This document shows positions 22,202 through 32,623 of a DNA stretch of 64,000 nt, piece after piece (position 1 is the stretch's first letter; every line of letters begins with the position of its first letter). A program made the translations under genes and the position numbers. The stretch spans positions 12,379,501-12,443,500 of the forward strand of contig SMMW01000554.1 in NCBI GenBank assembly GCA_004794655.1, in the 5' to 3' direction. The notes beneath the pieces are model-generated. The model ran no database searches, was not told the origin of the DNA, and worked only from the letters and a program-made list of their open reading frames with translations. Source of the stretch: Marisa cornuarietis. Lineage: Eukaryota > Mollusca > Gastropoda > Architaenioglossa > Ampullariidae.

Positions 22202-22763
22202 TACCAGAATGGTTTGCGATGTTTGCATGTACCGGTAGATATAGGCGATATAAAACTAACCTGTAAATCTTAGTCTCAAGAACCCATCCGTTAATTTATT
22301 ATCCGCTACGATTCGCACTTACAATCAACAAGCGCCGCTAACACTGTACTACGTCACACTAGTGCACCATTCACCACACTGGCAGCCGTCAACACCAAAC
22401 AGAGAGAGAGAGAGAATGAGCGACAGTTTGGGTTATTCTGTAGCTGAAAGTCTGCATTTCTCGTTGTTCTGAAAAACTGTTACTTTAGCACGAGAAAAGC
22501 AGACTATAACGTCCAAATAATCCGAACTGTCGCTTATTCTCTCTCTCTCTCTGTTTGGTGTTGACTGCTGCCAGTGTGGTGAATGATGCACTACTGTGAC
22601 GTAGTACACTGTTAACGGCGCTCTTTGATCACAGGTGAAAATCACGTACTTTGTTAGCAGATAATTAATTAACGGATGGTGTTTGGAGGCTGAAATTTAC
22701 AGGTTATATTTATATCGCATATATCTACCGATTTCTGCAAAAACGCAAACCATTCAGGCTGGT
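22202..22763. repeat. Large inverted repeat / foldback element
   Basis: Arms 22,202-22,437 and 22,515-22,763 are inverted copies at roughly 85-90% identity by eye, separated by about 77 bp. The outer ends read taccagaatggtttgcg and cgcaaaccattcaggctggt. Each arm includes a (GA)n run and the shared block tactacgtcaca. It could be a MITE-like foldback, and a transcript would form a long hairpin. No coding potential. Confidence 0.85.
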
Positions 22764-25269
22764 CTTTAAGATATTCAGACAACAATATCGATAAGACGTA
22801 CCCTATGTTCTTAGTCTAATGTGTGTATCTTTTCGAACAGACCCAGAGGCCTAACAAAAAAGACTATTCGTATTTCGAGCATGTTGAATCAGTCTTTTAA
22901 ACAGTCCTACCCAGGCTGGCGATAGCCTGTGTTGCGCTATAGGGGAAAAAAGAAATACTATGCCACCTCCACTGCAAAAAAAGTAAATCATTTATCAACA
23001 AAAATATTGGAATAATTATACGTTTGGGTTTAACTTTATTTTCTTCATTGAAAATTTAGACAATAAATCTAGGCTTATATCTTACCGGTAATAATTGTCT
23101 TGGTCTTTATCAGGGCTCAGCAGATTTGGATTCGCAAGGAGGCATGCATCCAAAACATTAAGCAGTCATTCGACAAGTCAAGCGACACTGCCAATCGGTC
23201 GGTAATATAAACAACAATTTCGGTGTTAAATTAATACGTATAACCTAGGTGACTCTATCGTGTGTGACATTCCTTCCTTCAACACAACAGCACTGCAAGC
23301 TTATTCACATTCTTGTCTTTTCCGCCGTTGCCCTCCCACCTACAGACCATATCAACCGCAACTGTGACATGATAAAGACTATAGGACTGACACAAAACTG
23401 TTTGCACAACAGAATGTTTTGCAGGGCGTTACATCACTAACTCAACTACTTCTATCTATACAACAAGAAAGGTACTATGATGACAAATAACTATAAAAAG
23501 GTAAAGTGATAAATCGCGTTAATAAAACATAATCAGCAATATGACAGTGCATAAAAATCATTCGAACTTCACAGACTCTCTAGAAAGGGTGTTTGTAGGA
23601 CCATGGACGTTTATCCATTGTTGAATCTTGATTTGTTCACACTTTTTTCATTCGGGCATAGTCTAGTCGACAAATATATTTTTTCGCACAAACTCTTCCA
23701 CGGATATTTTTTTTATCAACAACTCAGTTTAGTTCACAAATATTCTTTTTGGGGAAAGTCCACTTTACAGATATTTTCTTGTAATACAGTTCAGTACACT
23801 AGCCTTATGAAAAGCTAACGATACACATTAGCAAAGACAACAGCTCAAAGCACCTGACAAATGCAAAGCTAAATAAAAAATAAGCTTAAACATCCTCAAA
23901 ATCTGTCTACAACTGCTCAGAAAAGTGCGATTTTTACAACGTCCTCTAGGTTCTTAGTTAAAAGTTAAAACTACTTTTTCGGACATCAGACATTTTTTAT
24001 TCATTCACCCTTGGAGGTATATGGCAGAATTGAATTATACACAATTAGTAGTTCACCCATGCAATTTCCTTATAAAGATTGAATAAATGTACAGAGGACT
24101 TTAATCAAACTAAATATAAGATGGCGTTATCTAAGAAACGAAAACTAAATAATGATGACAAGGAGGGCAAAGATACTAATTTTTTTGTACGTCGTTAATA
24201 TGAGTTAACTACTGACATTACTTGTCAAAGCTATCACAGATAATCTATTACATTGGATAAGATATTTTTCAGTACATGCTCTTTGTAGAGCAGAAAAGGC
24301 TATTGAATTAAACTGCATTCGGTTGTTTAAAACAAATTTAGAAATCAATCTTTTTCTTTTATTCTCGAAGTAATCACATACCACAATGTAGTGACATTCG
24401 TCTCCGGTATCACAGGAGTTACATTCAGCAAAATGTCGTTGAAATTCTACTACATTGCAAAATCGTTCAGTTTAGACATGAAGATTATTATTTAAGGTTC
24501 TAAAGTTAAAATATATTACAAGTAAAACATTAATGTATTTTTCACAGCAGACAGATGCTTTATACAGTCTTTCACTCTAGTATATATAGTCTACTCAAAC
24601 AAATCAGAGAACTATTTTTGTATGCACACGTCAAATAAACATATTCTAGCCTTATATTTAAACCAGTTAAGGGAGAGTTCTACATTCTCATGCTGGTCCC
24701 AAATTCAAGGCAGCCTTAAACTATTCAGTAAATCTTTAACTGCAATAACAATCTGAATGGATTCTTTTATTCACACACGATTTGTAGGTAAACTAATAAG
24801 CAATACTAGAAAATATATGTACATTAAAAGAGTTTACCAGTTCTTACCAAAAACATAGCATGCTCATTTTTGAAATAACATCTAGTGGAAATCTAGGTAA
24901 CTCACCAAGTACCATTAACCTCATTACAATTAAAAAATTTTCGAGCATTTGCTCTCCGTCTTTGATTAATAAATCATATTTATTTTTTGTCGAGATGAAG
25001 TAAGTCTGCTTGACAACTGCAGGTGTACACCTTCCACCCCTTCCACGACCCAGACTTACAAATAGGAGAATTTCAAGCTCTCACCTAAACGGCTTGATTG
25101 AGTAGCCCCACTTTGACCGCATGCTGATACGGATAACAAATCTGCAGTACTTTGCTCTGGTCTTTCCTCTTTGGTCCAAAACACTATCACAACTTCTAGC
25201 TTCAAGGTAACTCTGATCACTTTGCCGAGCTTACTAATCTCCCGTTTCCATCCCTCGAGTTCTTCCCGA

Positions 25270-25330
25270 CAGTTGGCCGAGTCGGTGAGACGGTGTTCGA
25301 GACAGGTGAGACCCAGCGCCGGTATTTAAG
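25270..25330 (+). repeat. tRNA-like SINE head fragment
   Basis: gttggccgagtcggtgagac followed by gtgttcgagacaggtgag resembles the A- and B-box layout of tRNA-derived SINEs; truncated and not folded. Confidence 0.3.
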
Positions 25331-25879
25331 AAATCTGCCACACGAAACACAACTCCCGTACGCGCCACAAATACTGCATACTGCAAGTCGCGTGTCTGCA
25401 AATTATAGAAATGGTAGAATATGTTATATCAAATTATCAAATGTACACACATTTACATGGGCTCTTGAACACACCATCGCTAACTAATAAATACTCAAAT
25501 ATATGGTGAGCCAGTTTCCAAAAATAAATACGTCAATCAGCTTTCATTTGAAAATCGTGTAAGGCACAGAAGACAGCTATTTACTTACTGTTGTCTTTAA
25601 ATATTATATAAGAACCACACAGAGACAAAAGATATCAAATAGAGGTGAACATAGTGCCTTTGGCATCAATATTATAACCATCTTCAACAGTATGTATCCA
25701 ACGGAAACAGTTTTCCATCTCCAGGGTGTCACGAAAGCTGAATAAAATTTCTCGGTACTTTAAGCTACTAAATTATCTACATACGATGCAAAAAGGAAAT
25801 TATAATAAATTATTTGTACACATGTGGCATATACAGCTAAAAATATTCCTCCGAATCATTCATACCACTTAACTTTATA

Positions 25880-26392
25880 TCATAAAATAATGAGACATTC
25901 AAAAATGTACCCACTGTTGAGTATTGTGACTCTTTTCAGGCTTTCACTTTGAGACTTGACAAGTTCTGTTAGTTCATTGATCTTCCCGGACAGAGTTGCT
26001 GTATTCATAGTAGCCCGGGGTTGAGGGCGTTTGAGCCTTTTGACCGCATCTTTTGGGCGTTTACTATGAGACCTGACATGCCTTGTCAATGTATTATTTG
26101 GCCCGGACAGATTTTTTCTATCCTCAGCAGCGTGGTGTTGAGCGCGTGCGACCATTCTGACCCCACGACCTTCACTGTGAGATCCGACAAGCTCTTTCAA
26201 TTCCTTAATCATCTGGGTTTGAGCGTGTTTGAACATTTGGACCGCATCTTCCAGGCGTTTACTATGAGACTTGACCTGCTCTGTTAATTCATTAATTGGC
26301 CTGGACAGATTTTCTGTATCCTCAGCAGCCTCGTTTTGAGAAATATTAGGAACGCTTTTGTTATTTTCCACGTAGCTTGACTTACGAGACCC
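25880..26392 (-). CDS. Gene B candidate last exon: coiled-coil repeat tail
   Basis: Acceptor CTTCCAG at 26,393; open to a stop at 25,880 (about 170 codons), with an alternative donor GTACAT at 25,910. Three to four degenerate copies of a 37-40 residue unit around LSxxINELTELVKSHSKRLE make a heptad-rich coiled coil. TRPM channels end in a tetramer-forming coiled coil, so a C-terminal role is plausible. The phase (0) matches 28,017-28,161. Assignment to gene B rather than the start of gene A rests on phase and on this analogy. Confidence 0.55.
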   Translation of the reverse strand, partial: GSRKSSYVENNKSVPNISQNEAAEDTENLSRPINELTEQVKSHSKRLEDAVQMFKHAQTQMIKELKELVGSHSEGRGVRMVARAQHHAAEDRKNLSGPNNTLTRHVRSHSKRPKDAVKRLKRPQPRATMNTATLSGKINELTELVKSQSESLKRVTILNSGYIFECLIIL

Positions 26393-28016
26393 CTGGAAGT
26401 ATACATTTTTATCATTTAAAACAAAATGTAAAAGAAAAAATCGTATAAGGTGCAACTGTGGATTTTTCATTTCTACATAGATAAATATTAGTAGAAATTT
26501 TTTGAAACTTGATTTGCTTCAAGCTTGTTTTTTTCGTAGTTAGATATTCAGAAAGGAATGTTTATTGAATCCAAGAAAAGGTTGTCATGGGTCCAATCAC
26601 CACAAATCTTGGCAAAAATATTTTTTTTAGTTTACCTACAAATATGGACACAAAAATATTGACTACCCTTTGAAAATTGCCTTCTGCAGCGACCTTAGTG
26701 CTCGCTCGTGCTTTGTAAACAACATAACGACTCTTAATGAGTTAAAATGTAAATATAAGATTTCTCAGGCTTTGCTTTTTCAATTTATCGATCATCCGGA
26801 AAAGATTGTCGTCTGAGCAGCGTAGTCTTGAGGAAGGCTACGAGTGTTTGGAAGAAAAGAAACTGGCAGATGAGGCTGTCACAGAATGACATCGGCCGCT
26901 AAAGTTGCGCGCAGTGTTAGGATAGATGCTTATAGGGCTGGATGTTTATAAAGCTGTTTACTTGGATAGAAGGACCAGTGAACAGAAAGGTGGCGTTGGG
27001 TTAGGGATATTCAGCCTGAGGTCACTTAGGGGTATCGTTGGTCTTAGGGATAAAGGGTCACTATTGGGAGAAACTGCCCAGGTGAGTCTAGTCATCGGTA
27101 CTGTTGCGACCTGCACGCGTTACACGGTTTGGTCACTACACCGAGCCTGGCCGTCAGTCTGCGTAAGTCAACAGGTGTAATTTTGCCTACTAGGTCTACG
27201 GTGAATCTAAGATAATTCTTAAGTTTCCCTTTCATAGAATGATAGATTTTGTACTACAAAATTAATTTCAGTAATAGTAGTAGGGTGTGTGACGATACTA
27301 GCTAGGAATCCCTTCGTTCATCTCCAGTTCATGTTTTAAAGATTGTCTGGGGATTAAATGACCGGACACCATTAGCTAGGGATCTAAAGACGAATAAAGA
27401 TAAACAGAAGATAATAGCCGAGTAATTAGTGGATACATAAATTATTAGGGTGAATGTTGTATTTTTCAGCAGCTAATGGAGGGATTACCACAAAGTGAGC
27501 GGCGCTGAACACCGCGAGGGCTGACAGGCGCAACAAGTGTCCACACAGGGACGTGACCCTTACCCTGACGAGTGAACAATAGAAGCAGCATGGCAGACAA
27601 CACCGCACCCACTCCCCCAACCTCTACAGCAAGATGTAAGGGAGTTACTTTGAAATGGGTGTGCATGTATCAGCAACGGAAGACTTGTATGTATATACAT
27701 GTATATATATATGTGTGTGTGTCTATTTAACCAGCCTTTTTGTGCAGGACTCACAGACTCCTCCGTGAAAGTGACTATTGGGTAGTTCAGCAACTAGATA
27801 CAGAATGAATTTTACCACCAAAGTGCAGTTTACTGGGATTAGTCACATGACACAAGTAACAAAATTTAATTCTTCACTGCTTTCAGTTTTTGTACACGTT
27901 ATTCATTCTAGAACAAAAACATAAAAGAATAGCTGAGCTTTTCAACTAAGAAATTTTCGACAGATTTGAAGTTTGTTCCGTTATCAGGAATATTTTTATC
28001 AGTAGGGTCCACTTAC
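26393..28016. other. Intron or spacer, gene B tail
   Basis: No supported exon. A minus-strand stretch at 27,480-27,660 reads VTPLHLAVEVGG, ankyrin-like, but the frame breaks at once. A short AT/TG repeat lies at 27,690-27,722. Confidence 0.4.
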
Positions 28017-28161
28017 GTCATCAGCTTCCTTTTCTTGTTTCTGCGTTTGTGTTTCCTTTTCTTGTTTCTGCGTTTGTGTTTCCTTATTTTGTTTCGCCGA
28101 TTGTGTTTCCTTTTTTTGTTTCTCCGATTGTGTTTCCTTTTCTTCTTTCTGCGTTGGTGTG
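28017..28161 (-). CDS. Gene B tail exon: KETQ repeats
   Basis: 145 bp with acceptor GTTTCAG and donor GTAAGT. It consists of four 9-residue repeats (KETQSEKQK, KETQTQKQE), i.e. a 27 bp minisatellite inside an exon, ending KEADD. A second frame across the repeat is also open and very basic (RKHNRRNKK). The upstream phase (two bases) is not satisfied by 31,049-31,142, so one exon may be missing. Confidence 0.5.
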
Positions 28162-28789
28162 CTGAAACTGTAAGTTAATAGAAGAAGAAAGCAATATAAT
28201 ATCCAAAACACAAATATTTACCCTTAACCCCTACAATATTTATGCAGTCATAAGCGTTACTAAAGATATATTTGTGATGTTAAAAAAATTGTCAAAAATT
28301 AAATCAACATATTTGCTATTATTTGATAATCTGTTAATTTTTTTTAATTCTTAATAAGTATGAATTTAAATGAAGAGTTTACAGTACGCTAGCAACCCTA
28401 ATCTCTAAAAAAAGCATTGGTAATAAAAATCTGCATTTAAAAAAATGTAGCACTAAAATTTCCTTATTGATAAATATATGATTACAAGCTACATTCACCA
28501 AGCACACATAAATAAGGCAACAGGGAATAATTTTCGTAATATAACTCTCTTCTGAATAAAAAAAGAAAGCACATTTCAATAAATAATGAAACATCATTTT
28601 GATCCCAATTATTAAAATAGGGGGACAATCTGTGTGCCATAGACACGTATTCTAGAGGCCTAAACGGGGAAACTGTTAATTAAATTTAGGAATTTAAGTA
28701 ACAAACGATAGCCAGCAGGTTGCGGAATTTAAAAAAGCACATGTAAAATGGCATTCTGTAGTTTTAATATTAATAGTTGAATATTAATA

Positions 28790-28865
28790 AATGAACAATA
28801 ATACTAATAATACTGAAAATTTTTATAGCGCACATTCACACTGATAGAAAGCATGCTCTTAGCGC
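28790..28865 (-). repeat. Dispersed retroelement 3' end
   Basis: Reverse complement of a segment containing aagcgctaagagcatgc and ending in ATT-rich tail; further copies at 42,715-42,785, 50,140-50,218 and 53,520-53,536. Confidence 0.6.
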
Positions 28866-29281
28866 TTATTTATTAATATTTAATATGAATAGCTTAATAT
28901 AATTTAGTTCCTTAGGCCATTTGGATGCATTATCATCACGTGGTTCAATCAACATGGGCTTTAATCCACATACGTGTAGGAAAGAAAATAAAGATTGCAG
29001 ATAAACACAAGATAGTTTTAATTGATCTAAAGAGGGTTTCTTGGTAGCTTTAGTAAAGCCCAAAACTAATATTTGACAGTTTGTTTTGACTTTAAAACAT
29101 ATTATTCTAACTATAAGATTACCTAAGATTCCTTATTTTGATATTAACTTCAAAATAAATAAGTTCACACAAGGTCGAATTCGTTGACTTTCGAAGCCTT
29201 AGTAATAGCTTAGAAACGTTAGACGCAGCCTTGTAATATTTTGCCTATATACAGTGTAATATATACATATCTATACACATA

Positions 29282-30833
29282 CAGTCGGAACTCGCTGTCG
29301 ACCTATGTTGAAAACGGTGACCGGACACTTAATCCCCAGACACTTAATCCCCGACACTTAATCCCCAAGACATTTAATCCCCAGACACTTCATCCCCAGA
29401 CACTTAATCCTCAAAAATGCCCCGAATGTTATAAATATTGAAGTTAAGTATTATTTTAACTGTCAAACTTATGTTGATGTTTACATGAAAATAATTATTT
29501 GAATTTGAATTAAATTGTTCATTCACTTCATAATTAAATTTTTCATTCATTTAATAATTTCTTGAGTTGAAATTTCATTTTGAGGATTAAGTGTCTGGGG
29601 ATTAAATGTCTAGGGGATGAAGTGTCTGGGGATGAAGTGTCTGGGATTCGTTGAAAACCTCCCTATATCAAATCACTAGTTAGTCCCCGGCCAAATTCTC
29701 ATAAGACCAATGTATTTTAGACCTCAGCTCGAAGACTTTTCGGCTCCCATCCTCCGTTAGTAGAATTTTCTAAGGCCTTTGGGTTATTATTCTAGGGGTG
29801 CATTTCAGAACACGTGTTCCAGAAAACCAAGAAAACGGACGGAAATTCTTATCTTAATGCATTGCACAAGAAATTAAGCAGATAGGACGACGTCTATTTT
29901 GAGATCAACAATGAGGTGAACACAAACAAGGAACGGCTGGAAGAAAGCAAACTAATCCGCGTCCCTTCGGGGCTCTGACTCTTGAGCCACAATCAAACGA
30001 GTGGCATCTACCCCAAATTGTCTCAAGAAAGACGCGTTTAACCCATTTTTCTTCACTTTTGTCAGTATTTTATCAGGAGGAGCCTTGAATAGTGATCGTG
30101 TCGGTGTGGTTTTCCATAGTCTCCCGTATGGTACGTGACGCGAAAATGGCGAGGGGTAAGCGACAGCTCAAATCGTTGTCCATCGCTAAAAAAGTTAATG
30201 TCATCAGAACCATCGTAAAAAAGGGTAACAAGAAGAAAATAAAAGTTGCAAAGTTCCTACAAGTACGCTCCCCACTTTTCTGAAAGAGACGATTTTGAAA
30301 CTACAGTGAAACTCATGTGTCCATCAGAAGATAATGAGGGAATGTGAGTATCCCGTCATTGAGCAATAGGAAAATGAGAGTGGAGATGAGGAAGAAGACG
30401 GCAACAATGTCGATACTCAGCCTGTCCCTATTTGAGAAAAAGGCGATACAAGCTATTGACATACTGCGCAGATTTTTGGAATCTTCACCGGATCGTGAGG
30501 AAAAAGTGTTTCGGTCTATTGACGAGACTGAGAAGATTGTAGAGTGAGGTGCATCAGCACATCGACACCACATGAAGTTAACAGACTCCCTAATGATGTT
30601 TCATTGCACTGTTCGATAGTACATACTGCTGATACATGTACTGGTACATATAGTCTGCATATATATATATATAGCGACAATTTAAAAAAACGGTTATAAT
30701 AATTAATGCGGAAAAACATTGTCCTTGATTTAACCAACGCCTATCACACCGATTTTTCGAAAACTCCGTAAGTCGATTATTTTGTTTGGGGGGGTGGGGG
30801 GCCCTTTGTGCTCAACTTAGCGAGGTCCGACAG
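29282..30833 (+). mobile_element. Tigger/pogo-like DNA transposon, internally deleted
   Basis: Ends CAGTCGGAACTCGCT and AGCGAGGTCCGACAG form imperfect terminal inverted repeats flanked by TA on both sides. Plus-strand coding remnants are a CENP-B/pogo-type helix-turn-helix start (KRQLKSLSIAKKVNVIRTIV, 30,150-30,280) and a C-terminal tail (AIDILRRFLESSPDREEKVF, 30,445-30,540). The catalytic DDE domain between them is gone. It contains a nested foldback element at 29,316-29,649. Confidence 0.78.
29316..29649. mobile_element. Foldback MITE with tandem-repeat ends
   Basis: 334 bp flanked by the 9 bp direct repeat gttgaaaac (29,307-29,315 and 29,650-29,658). The left end has about six copies of ccccagacacttaat; the right end has the reverse complement (ggggattaagtgtctg) about four times. 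The centre is AT-rich. A 9 bp duplication suits MULE-like or foldback elements. Confidence 0.78.
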
Positions 30834-31048
30834 TATATAGATAGAGCAAAACTCACTTGAATTACTGTAAACAAAAAATCTATTTTAATATGTATTATTA
30901 GCAACATGACTTTGGTAGCGAGAACGTAGAAGTTCTATGCCAGTAATCTCTACAAGGTCTACACACGCAACCCACGCACACACGCACAGACGAGCGCTCT
31001 CTCGCATTTGCGTTTATATAAGACACCTGAGTATATCTTTAAGCTAAC

Positions 31049-31142
31049 CTGGATTAAATTTTGTCTTAATATTTCAAGCGAATTGTTACACACTTTGTGA
31101 ATCAGAGAACTGACATTATTAGCTACATCGTCACTCATGGTA
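31049..31142 (-). CDS. Gene B tail exon or alternative first exon
   Basis: Acceptor with a T-rich tract (CCGCAG) and donor GTTAGC. It encodes MSDDVANNVSSLIHKVCNNS and ends LRQNLIQ, helix-prone. Entered from donor 31,284 the phase is correct. The ATG also has a good context (ACCATGA), so it could start a separate transcript. The tail reading is preferred because it gives TRPM-like helix after the TRP region. Confidence 0.55.
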
Positions 31143-31280
31143 CTGCGGTAAAAAAAAACAACAACAAAAAGAAAAACAACAGAATTTGTGCACATTGGGT
31201 TTGCGAAAAGAATGGACGAATTGAGCACTCTGTTTTCGTTCAAGGTAAAGGCAAGCTGGAAGAAAATTAAAATGTTTGTC

Positions 31281-31408
31281 TCACTGTTTCTTTATAGCGG
31301 CGTCGATAAGTTCGGCAATAGTTTCAGGTGTTTCTTCTTTCGAAGTCTCCGTAGTTATTTTGGCCCACGTCAATAGTTTCTTTTCTTCATCTTCTTCCAT
31401 AGCCATTC
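31281..31408 (-). CDS. Gene B exon: post-TRP region, alternative stop or splice
   Basis: Acceptor CTTTAG. The first codon is completed by the preceding exon, then MAMEEDEEKKLLTWAKITTE and a helical end to AIKK. TRPM tails show the same 'eEExxLxxWe' pattern. At 31,278-31,285 the sequence CAGTGAGAC provides both an in-frame TGA (31,281-31,283) and a GTGAGA donor (exon end 31,285). Two C-termini are therefore possible. Confidence 0.8.
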
Positions 31409-31737
31409 CTAAAGGTACAAAATAGGCAGAAGTTTTCATTACATTTAATGACAATGTTGTAATTAGAGTATAAAAATATCGCACAATTTTATTAACAACA
31501 TTCATGCATAAAGAAAACAATTCCACGGGGGTTTACCATACTCGGTACATGTATCAAGTGTGAATTAAAATTTGAGTACAGAAAACAATGCTGTTTCAGG
31601 TGTAAGATGTGTATGCTTGTAGGAATACCAGCATATGTCAACAATTAAGCATAATGTTAAAAATACTTTATTAATTATGCTTAGATGAACATAACAAGTA
31701 AAGTTCGAAATGAAAATTAAAAAGAACAAACACTTAC

Positions 31738-31952
31738 TAAAGTCATCTTCATCCGGTTTTGGATTTTTAGGATGTTTGCTTCCGCACTTCAGCTTGAGAT
31801 AACAAATCAGACACGAAACCAGGCGCAAAGGAAGATAGAAAACATTGAATGGCGGTGGGAAAACGCTTGCATTTGAATACTTGACGATCGTCTGAAACTT
31901 CTGGAACTTTCTCACATCCTCTTTTTGGTCATGGACGCGTTGGTACAAGATG
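31738..31952 (-). CDS. Gene B exon: TRP helix
   Basis: 215 bp with acceptor TGACAG and donor GTAAGTG. It starts ILYQRVHDQKEDVRKFQKFQ and continues to SVFPPPFNVF, the TRPM TRP-box pattern 'VWKFQRYqLI.ey..rpxlPPPf'. The C-terminal half has LRLVSCLICYLKLKCG and an acidic end. Phases fit both sides. The usual tryptophan of WKFQ is R here. Confidence 0.92.
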
Positions 31953-32071
31953 CTGTCAAAATGAAAACAAGACCAAAAAAATAGCTAACACATTTCAAAG
32001 TATTTGGTATAAATGATGTCAGTGCAAATATTTTCCAACGCAGATCAACAAACAAAAGGAAAGTCGTTTAC

Positions 32072-32186
32072 TTGAAAGCCGCGATGAGTACGTTGATCAG
32101 GAGAATGGCAGTTAAACTGGAGAAAGCTATTCTGACTATATCTAGGAAGATTACTTTAAGGTCGTCATCACTTGCACCATCATCCT
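32072..32186 (-). CDS. Gene B exon: acidic pore turret and S6
   Basis: 115 bp with acceptor CTGCAG and donor GTAAAC. EDDGASDDDLK precedes S6 (LTAILLINVLIAAFN across the junction), the TRPM 'LLxNLLIAMFN' gate segment. Phases fit both sides. Confidence 0.93.
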
Positions 32187-32397
32187 CTGCAGAGAAACGA
32201 AGAAAATCGATAATACAATAATGTCAAATCATGCCAGAAGCACTTCGTCTATAATCTGACTTTTTTGATGTGAAATAAAGAAGTGAAAGAAGTATAAGGA
32301 AGATAAGAAAGAAGAAGAAAAAAAGGAAGGAAGAAGAAATGGAGTAGGAGATGAAGGAGAAGAGAAATCAGTCAAGAAGTAGAATCAGACTTCTTAC

Positions 32398-32560
32398 CAG
32401 GTTTGTTCCCCATCATGAGCCAGAAAGCTTCCACGGGTAAAGCAAGCACTACTGTAGAATTGACTACTCCTTCCCCTTTGTTATGTATAGAGTACGTGAT
32501 GACGCCGTATGTGACGAAAATGATCATAAAAATGACGTAAAAGAGAATGGTCTCCATGAT
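32398..32560 (-). CDS. Gene B exon: S5 and pore helix
   Basis: 163 bp with acceptor GTTACAG and donor GTAAGA. S5 is TILFYVIFMIIFVTYGVITY. The pore helix PVEAFWLMMGNKPG fits TRPM 'PyWmiYGe', with asparagine where a filter glutamate or glutamine often stands. The loop between filter and S6 is much shorter than in vertebrate TRPMs. Confidence 0.92.
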
Positions 32561-32623
32561 CTGTAACAAAACAGGGACTGCTTACCTAAAATGCCATTGA
32601 CACGTTAAAATATTTACATGTAC

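Larger units (their letters stand above)
16920..25879. other. Probable intergenic region between gene B and gene A
   Basis: No convincing host exon. Contents are a GC-rich transposon-like segment at 17.4-18.9 kb, AT and TG repeats (19,855-19,876; 21,175-21,202), a large inverted repeat at 22.2-22.8 kb, and AT-rich unique-looking DNA at 22.8-25.2 kb. The gene A promoter and first exon should be here, but I could not identify them. Confidence 0.5.

Noticed and set aside
25087..25143. Possible minus-strand exon between CTGCAG and GTGAGA
   Set aside because: Phases fit neither neighbour and the peptide has no family likeness.
27426..27666. Ankyrin-like VTPLHLAVEVGG on the minus strand
   Set aside because: Only one repeat-like motif, then the text loses all ankyrin features; no convincing splice pair. 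At most a decayed fragment.
30313..30573. Minus-strand 86-codon frame
   Set aside because: Lies opposite to the Tigger C-terminal coding remnant, which has real similarity.
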